10,432 nucleotides of DNA from assembly GCA_009923475.1 (NCBI GenBank), contig RFTM01000035.1:1-10432 (forward strand). The letters run 5' to 3'. Shown here piece by piece: positions 7,264 to 10,432 of the stretch. Position 1 is the first letter of the stretch. Each line of letters opens with the position of its first letter. The DNA comes from Gammaproteobacteria bacterium. Its GTDB lineage: Bacteria > Pseudomonadota > Gammaproteobacteria > Steroidobacterales > Steroidobacteraceae. Under the pieces are notes generated by a model. That model ran no database searches and was not told where the DNA came from. It was given only the letters and a program-made list of their open reading frames with translations. Made by a program: the position numbers and the translations under genes.

Positions 7264-8409
7264 ATGTTGCCCTACGAATCCCCCTGGATGGACGATGACC
7301 TGCAGACCTTCCGCGAGACCGTCGCCCGTTTCGTCGAGACCGAGATGGTGCCGAACGACGCCAAGTGGCGGGCCCAGCACGGCGTCGGCAAGGAGATCTG
7401 GCGCAAAGCCGGCGAGATGGGCCTCTTGTGCCTCGACCTGCCCGCCGAATACGGCTGTGGCGGCGGCGACTTCCGCCACGAGGCGGTGCTCTACGAAGAG
7501 CTGTCGCGCCGGGGCCTCTCGGGCTTCGGCCAGGGCGTGCACAGCATCTGCGCGCACTACGTCAACAACTACGGCACCGAGGCGCAGAAGCGGCGCTGGC
7601 TGCCGCGCCTCGCCAAGGGCGAGCTGATCGGCGCGATCGCCATGACCGAGCCCGGCGCCGGCTCCGACCTGCAGGGCATCCGCACCCGCGCCGTGCTCGA
7701 GGGCGACCACTACCGCATCAACGGCTCCAAGATCTTCATCACCAACGGCGGCCAGGCGTCGCTGCTGATGCTGGTCACGCGCACCAGCACCGAGGACCGC
7801 AAGCGCGGCCTGTCGCTGATCATGGTCGAGACCGAGGGCCTGCCCGGGTACCGGGTCGGACGCGTGCTCGACAAGATGGGCATGCCGGCGCAGGACACCG
7901 CGGAGCTCTTCTTCGAGGACGTGCGCGTGCCGGCCGACTGCCGGCTCGGCGCCGAGGAGGGCCTCGGCATGTACCAGCTGATGGGCGACCTGCCGTACGA
8001 GCGGCTCATCATCGCGCTCTGCGGCGTCGGCGCCATGGAAGGCGCGCTCGCCGAGACCTCGAAGTACGTCAAGGAGCGCAAGGCCTTCGGCCAGGTGATC
8101 GGCCAGATGCAGCACCTGCGCTTCAAGCTCGCCGAGTGCGCGACCGTCACGCGCGTGGCGCGGGTGTTCGTCGACGACTGCATCATGAAGCTGATGCAGG
8201 GCAAGCTCGACACCGAGACCGCCTCGATGGCCAAGTACTGGGTCACCGACATGCAGCAGCAGGTCATCGACGAGTGCGTGCAGCTGCACGGCGGCTACGG
8301 CTACATGAACGAGTACCTCGTCTGCCGCATGTTCGCCGACACGCGCGTGCAGCGCATCTACGGCGGCACCAACGAGATCATGAAAGAGCTGATCTCGCGG
8401 TCGGTCTGA
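7264..8409 (+). CDS. Acyl-CoA dehydrogenase, long-chain (ACADL) type
   Basis: It is an FAD enzyme that inserts the alpha,beta double bond in acyl-CoA, the first step of beta-oxidation or a related catabolic route. The 381 residues match the family length. AMTEPGAGSDLQG (126-138) and FITNGG (158-163) form the FAD and substrate region, RKAFGQVIGQMQHLRFKLA (272-290) is the conserved C-terminal helical signature, and QLHGGYGYMNEY (340-351) and IYGGTNEIMKEL (365-376) close the domain. The usual catalytic Glu of the YEGT motif is Gly367 here. As in long-chain and isovaleryl-CoA dehydrogenases, the base is probably moved to the LPYER segment (Glu246). The IYGGTNEIMKELI ending is close to that of animal ACADL. 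Substrate length cannot be read from sequence. The start could be TTG 7258 (see the ribosome binding site). The next gene begins 10 nt after the stop, suggesting one operon. Confidence 0.93.
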   Translation: MLPYESPWMDDDLQTFRETVARFVETEMVPNDAKWRAQHGVGKEIWRKAGEMGLLCLDLPAEYGCGGGDFRHEAVLYEELSRRGLSGFGQGVHSICAHYVNNYGTEAQKRRWLPRLAKGELIGAIAMTEPGAGSDLQGIRTRAVLEGDHYRINGSKIFITNGGQASLLMLVTRTSTEDRKRGLSLIMVETEGLPGYRVGRVLDKMGMPAQDTAELFFEDVRVPADCRLGAEEGLGMYQLMGDLPYERLIIALCGVGAMEGALAETSKYVKERKAFGQVIGQMQHLRFKLAECATVTRVARVFVDDCIMKLMQGKLDTETASMAKYWVTDMQQQVIDECVQLHGGYGYMNEYLVCRMFADTRVQRIYGGTNEIMKELISRSV

Positions 8410-8419
8410 GGTCCGTGCC

Positions 8420-9061
8420 TTGAGGGCAGGGGTCGTCGCGGTGGCGCTCGGGGCGGCTGCGCTCGCCGGCGGCGGCTTCGTGCTGTCGCGTTTCATCGAC
8501 CGCGACGCGCGCGAGGTGCGCAGCACCCTCGTCGCGCCCGAGAAGCCCGTCGTCATGCGGACCAAGGGCGGGCTGCTCGAGGTGGCCACCGTGCGTGCGC
8601 TGGAACGCTTCACCCGCGAGGACTCCCGCGACTTCTGGGGCATCGACCTCGGCACCACGGTGTCGCAGATCCAGGTGCCGGTGACCTACCGCTTCCACAT
8701 CGAGATGGCCCGCGAGTGGCCGATCGAGCTGCGGGGGCGCACCGCCATCGCCCGGGCGCCGGCCATCAAGCCGTCGCTGCCGGTGGCCTTCGACACCACG
8801 GCCATGGAGAAGTACACGCGCGCGGGCTGGGCGCGCTTCAACAAGGAGGAGAACCTCGAGGCCCTCGAGCGCTCCATGACCTCGACGCTCGCGGAGCGGG
8901 CCGCCGGGGACGCCTACCGCGGCCTCGCCGAGGACGCTGCGCGGCGCACCATCGCCGAGTTCGTCACCACCTGGCTCCTCAAGGAGACCGACTGGAAGCG
9001 CGACCCCCTGCACAAGGTGGTCGTCCTGTTCCCGGGCGAAAAACCGCCGCCGCTGCCATAA
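8420..9061 (+). CDS. Membrane-anchored protein of unknown function (possibly DUF4230-like)
   Basis: I do not recognise this 213-residue protein with certainty. It begins with a hydrophobic segment (residues 3-22, Ala/Gly/Val-rich) that should act as a membrane anchor or uncleaved signal, followed by basic residues (SRFIDRDAREVR). A soluble mixed domain follows: a GGLLEVATVRALERF strand-like segment (50-64), a GIDLGTTVSQIQVPVTYRF stretch (74-92), PSLPVAFDTT (118-127), and two charged helices (140-190) rich in Glu, Arg and Ala. The order of a GIDL motif, beta strands and a terminal helix recalls DUF4230 proteins, but only loosely. The TTG at 8420 follows GAGG (8408-8411) at 8 nt. A GTG at 8441 is an alternative but would shorten the hydrophobic segment. 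The 10 nt gap to the dehydrogenase gene implies co-expression. The C-terminus is Pro-rich. Confidence 0.7.
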   Translation: MRAGVVAVALGAAALAGGGFVLSRFIDRDAREVRSTLVAPEKPVVMRTKGGLLEVATVRALERFTREDSRDFWGIDLGTTVSQIQVPVTYRFHIEMAREWPIELRGRTAIARAPAIKPSLPVAFDTTAMEKYTRAGWARFNKEENLEALERSMTSTLAERAAGDAYRGLAEDAARRTIAEFVTTWLLKETDWKRDPLHKVVVLFPGEKPPPLP

Positions 9062-9069
9062 TCGCCGCA

Positions 9070-9085
9070 GCGGGGGTGGCCCCGC
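9070..9085 (+). repeat. GC hairpin between the unknown membrane protein gene and ppa
   Basis: GCGGGG (9070-9075) pairs perfectly with CCCCGC (9080-9085) around a GTGG loop, 11 nt before the ppa ribosome binding site. There is no T tract. It may end or attenuate the upstream transcript or stabilise the ppa leader. Its function is unknown. Confidence 0.3.
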
Positions 9086-9096
9086 GGACCGCCCGC

Positions 9097-9104
9097 AAAA
9101 GGAG
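9097..9104 (+). promoter_or_regulatory. Ribosome binding site of ppa
   Basis: AAAAGGAG is followed by a 6 nt spacer and ATG 9111. This strong site rules out the in-frame TTG at 9105, which would touch it, and sets the start of the pyrophosphatase. Confidence 0.8.
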
Positions 9105-9110
9105 TTGCGC

Positions 9111-9659
9111 ATGGCCCTCGACCTCGTGCCCACCGGCAAGGACGTCCCGAACGACGTCAACGTCATCATCGAGATCCCCAAGGACGCCGAGCCCGTCAAG
9201 TACGAGGTGGACAAGGCGACCGGCGCGATCTTCGTGGACCGCATCCTGTCCACGCCGATGCGCTACCCCTGCAACTACGGCTACATCCCGCACACCCTTT
9301 GCGGCGATGGCGACCCTGCGGACGTGCTCGTCATCCTGCCGCTGCCGTTGGTGCCCGGTTCGGTGATCCGTTGCCGCCCGGTCGGCGTGATGATGATGCA
9401 GGACGAGGCGGGGTCGGACGAGAAGCTGCTCGCGGTGCCCGTCGACAAGGTCTTCAACGGCTACAGCCACGTCCAGGACATCGGCCAGGTGTCCAAGCAT
9501 TGGCTGGAGCGCATCGGGCACTTCTTCCAGCACTACAAGGACCTCGAACCCGGCAAGTGGGTCAAGCTCAGCGGCTGGGGCGATGCCGCGCAGGCCCGCC
9601 GGATCGTCGAGGAGGCGGTGTCGAGGTTCAACGCCTCCGAGGACAAGCCGCATTTCTGA
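9111..9659 (+). CDS. ppa: Inorganic pyrophosphatase, type I
   Basis: It hydrolyses pyrophosphate to two phosphates in the cytosol, pulling biosynthetic reactions forward, including those that release PPi such as GalU and acyl-CoA synthetases. The 182 residues fit the soluble hexameric bacterial type. The signature DGDPADVLV is at 66-74 with the metal-binding Asp66, Asp68 and Asp71. Other family landmarks are EIPKD (21-25), KYEVDKATGAIFVDR (30-44), YPCNYGYIPHT (52-62), MQDEAGSDEKLLAVP (96-110) and HYKDLEPGKWVK (141-152). The ATG is set by the preceding AAAAGGAG. A 49 nt gap with a small hairpin separates it from the unknown membrane protein gene, so read-through is possible but an independent promoter is equally likely. 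Confidence 0.97.
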   Translation: MALDLVPTGKDVPNDVNVIIEIPKDAEPVKYEVDKATGAIFVDRILSTPMRYPCNYGYIPHTLCGDGDPADVLVILPLPLVPGSVIRCRPVGVMMMQDEAGSDEKLLAVPVDKVFNGYSHVQDIGQVSKHWLERIGHFFQHYKDLEPGKWVKLSGWGDAAQARRIVEEAVSRFNASEDKPHF

Positions 9660-9706
9660 CCCTGGGGGTCAGTAGGCGGCACCGGGCGTCCAGCCGGTGG
9701 AACCGC
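9657..9706 (+). terminator. Two hairpins after ppa, possible terminator
   Basis: TGACCC (9657-9662, starting at the stop codon) pairs with GGGTCA (9666-9671). A second stem is CACCGG (9680-9685) with CCGGTG (9694-9699), extended by GCGG/CCGC (9676-9679, 9703-9706) across a 3 nt bulge. No T run follows either stem, so canonical intrinsic termination is not shown. The rest of the 115 nt gap holds no clear promoter. Confidence 0.35.
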
Positions 9707-9774
9707 GCGCATTGCTTGCCGCGCCATGCGTTGCCCAAGATAGCGGCATCGATCCACACTTTTCGGGTGACCCC

Positions 9775-10407
9775 ATGAGCAAGCATCACATCGGCGTGCA
9801 GATGAAGGTCCAGGACGGCAACGAGAAGGCCTACCTCGAGTGGTTGGCCGATGACGCGCCGGTGCTGGCCAAGGTGTTCGGCCGGGTGGGCATCCACTCG
9901 AAGACCGTGCTCATGAACGGCTCGCACATCATCGCGCACTACGGCGCCGATACGCCGACCGCCGTGGGCGAGGCGTTCCAGACGCCCGAGGCGGTCGCGA
10001 TGTTGACGGGGCGCCTGGGTGCGCTGCTCGATCCGTCGTTCGCGCCGATCTTCTACGGCGAGGAGCTGCGCTGGACCAAGGCGGTGCCGGGGCCGTTGCA
10101 GCGCGCGGCGATCGCGCTCGACCTGAAGCCCGGGCAGGAAGCCAACTACCTGGACTGGGTCCGCAACCGGGCCAAGGCGCAGTTCAACGACCTTTGGGGC
10201 CGCTTCGACATCGGCACGAAGGAAGTGCTGGTGAGCGGCTCGAACGTCATCTCGTTCTACGAGATCAGGGACCCGTCGCGCATCCTGCCGAGCTTCGGCG
10301 AGCCCGAGGCCATCGCGGCCATGCAGTCCGACCTCGGCGCGATGCTGGACATCGCCGCCGACAAGCCGCCGGCGTTCTTCAGCGAGGCTTTCCACTGGCA
10401 CGACTGA
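9775..10407 (+). CDS. Unrecognised protein of two tandem homologous domains
   Basis: I do not recognise the family. The 210 residues contain two copies of one domain, about 5-101 and 109-210, offset by 105-106 residues. Matching positions include GNEKAYLEW (15-23) with GQEANYLDW (120-128), GR at 36-37 and 142-143, VLMNGSHII (45-53) with VLVSGSNVI (151-159), PEAV (71-74) with PEAI (177-180), and LGALLD (81-86) with LGAMLD (187-192). Each copy reads as strand-helix-strand-strand-helix-strand, which would suit a ferredoxin-like alpha/beta barrel half, so the protein may be a fused dimer. This is inference. There is no signal peptide or membrane segment, so it is probably cytosolic. The ATG at 9775 follows GGTGA (9766-9770) at 4 nt. 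A GTG extension to 9697 would add 26 residues overlapping the post-ppa hairpin and lacks support. Confidence 0.75.
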   Translation: MSKHHIGVQMKVQDGNEKAYLEWLADDAPVLAKVFGRVGIHSKTVLMNGSHIIAHYGADTPTAVGEAFQTPEAVAMLTGRLGALLDPSFAPIFYGEELRWTKAVPGPLQRAAIALDLKPGQEANYLDWVRNRAKAQFNDLWGRFDIGTKEVLVSGSNVISFYEIRDPSRILPSFGEPEAIAAMQSDLGAMLDIAADKPPAFFSEAFHWHD

Positions 10408-10415
10408 ACGTCGTG

Positions 10416-10432
10416 CCGGCGGTCCACCGCGG
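10416..10432 (+). terminator. Hairpin at the window edge after the last gene, incomplete view
   Basis: Nine bases after the last stop, GCGGT (10419-10423) pairs with ACCGC (10426-10430), and flanking CC/GG could extend the stem past a one-base bulge. The window ends here, so a following T run cannot be checked. Confidence 0.2.

Noticed and set aside
7198..8658. An N-terminal extension of the patatin frame by 487 codons, antisense to the acyl-CoA dehydrogenase.
   Set aside because: The patatin protein has a proper signal peptide starting at 7197. The extension is the antisense of a well-conserved enzyme and has low-complexity composition.
9712..9742. A possible sigma-70 promoter (TTGCTT, 18 nt, CAAGAT) before the duplicated-domain gene.
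   Set aside because: Each box matches the consensus at only about half its positions, so it is not distinguishable from chance.

Overview
This is a 10.4 kb, very GC-rich chromosomal stretch with dense coding and short intergenic gaps. The order aroA-cmk-rpsA-ihfB is the classic proteobacterial arrangement. The protein S1 ([12 protein letters not shown] start, six S1 domains) and the IHF beta subunit look gammaproteobacterial, probably from a high-GC lineage near Xanthomonadales or Steroidobacterales. That placement is inferred from remembered family sequences, not from a search. I see no mobile elements, CRISPR arrays, tRNA or rRNA genes, or phage genes.

Positions 1-3528 hold the housekeeping cluster on the + strand: the 3' end of aroA (EPSP synthase, shikimate pathway), cmk (CMP kinase), rpsA (ribosomal protein S1) and ihfB (IHF beta). 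aroA and cmk are almost fused (2 nt gap). rpsA has its own 133 nt leader rich in hairpins and no strong Shine-Dalgarno, as expected for an S1-autoregulated gene. Hairpins follow both rpsA and ihfB. Positions 3631-4972 (+) carry a secreted ComEA-type helix-hairpin-helix protein and galU (UDP-glucose synthesis). galU converges on, and overlaps by 25 nt, a large minus-strand gene (4948-7197) for a patatin phospholipase with a POTRA-like segment and an outer-membrane beta-barrel, the PlpD or type Vd architecture.

Divergent from the patatin gene, the + strand continues with an acyl-CoA dehydrogenase of the long-chain type (7264-8409), a membrane-anchored protein of unknown function 10 nt downstream (8420-9061), a type I inorganic pyrophosphatase (9111-9659) and an unrecognised protein made of two tandem copies of one roughly 100-residue domain (9775-10407).

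The genes do not form one pathway. The first block is central metabolism, translation and nucleoid structure. The second touches DNA uptake or binding and the cell envelope. The third joins fatty-acid oxidation, an unknown envelope protein and pyrophosphate removal. I do not see a new multi-gene system here. The points most worth a second look are the duplicated-domain protein, the rpsA leader, the type Vd patatin with an atypical C-terminus and its gene overlap, and the unknown protein coupled to the dehydrogenase.
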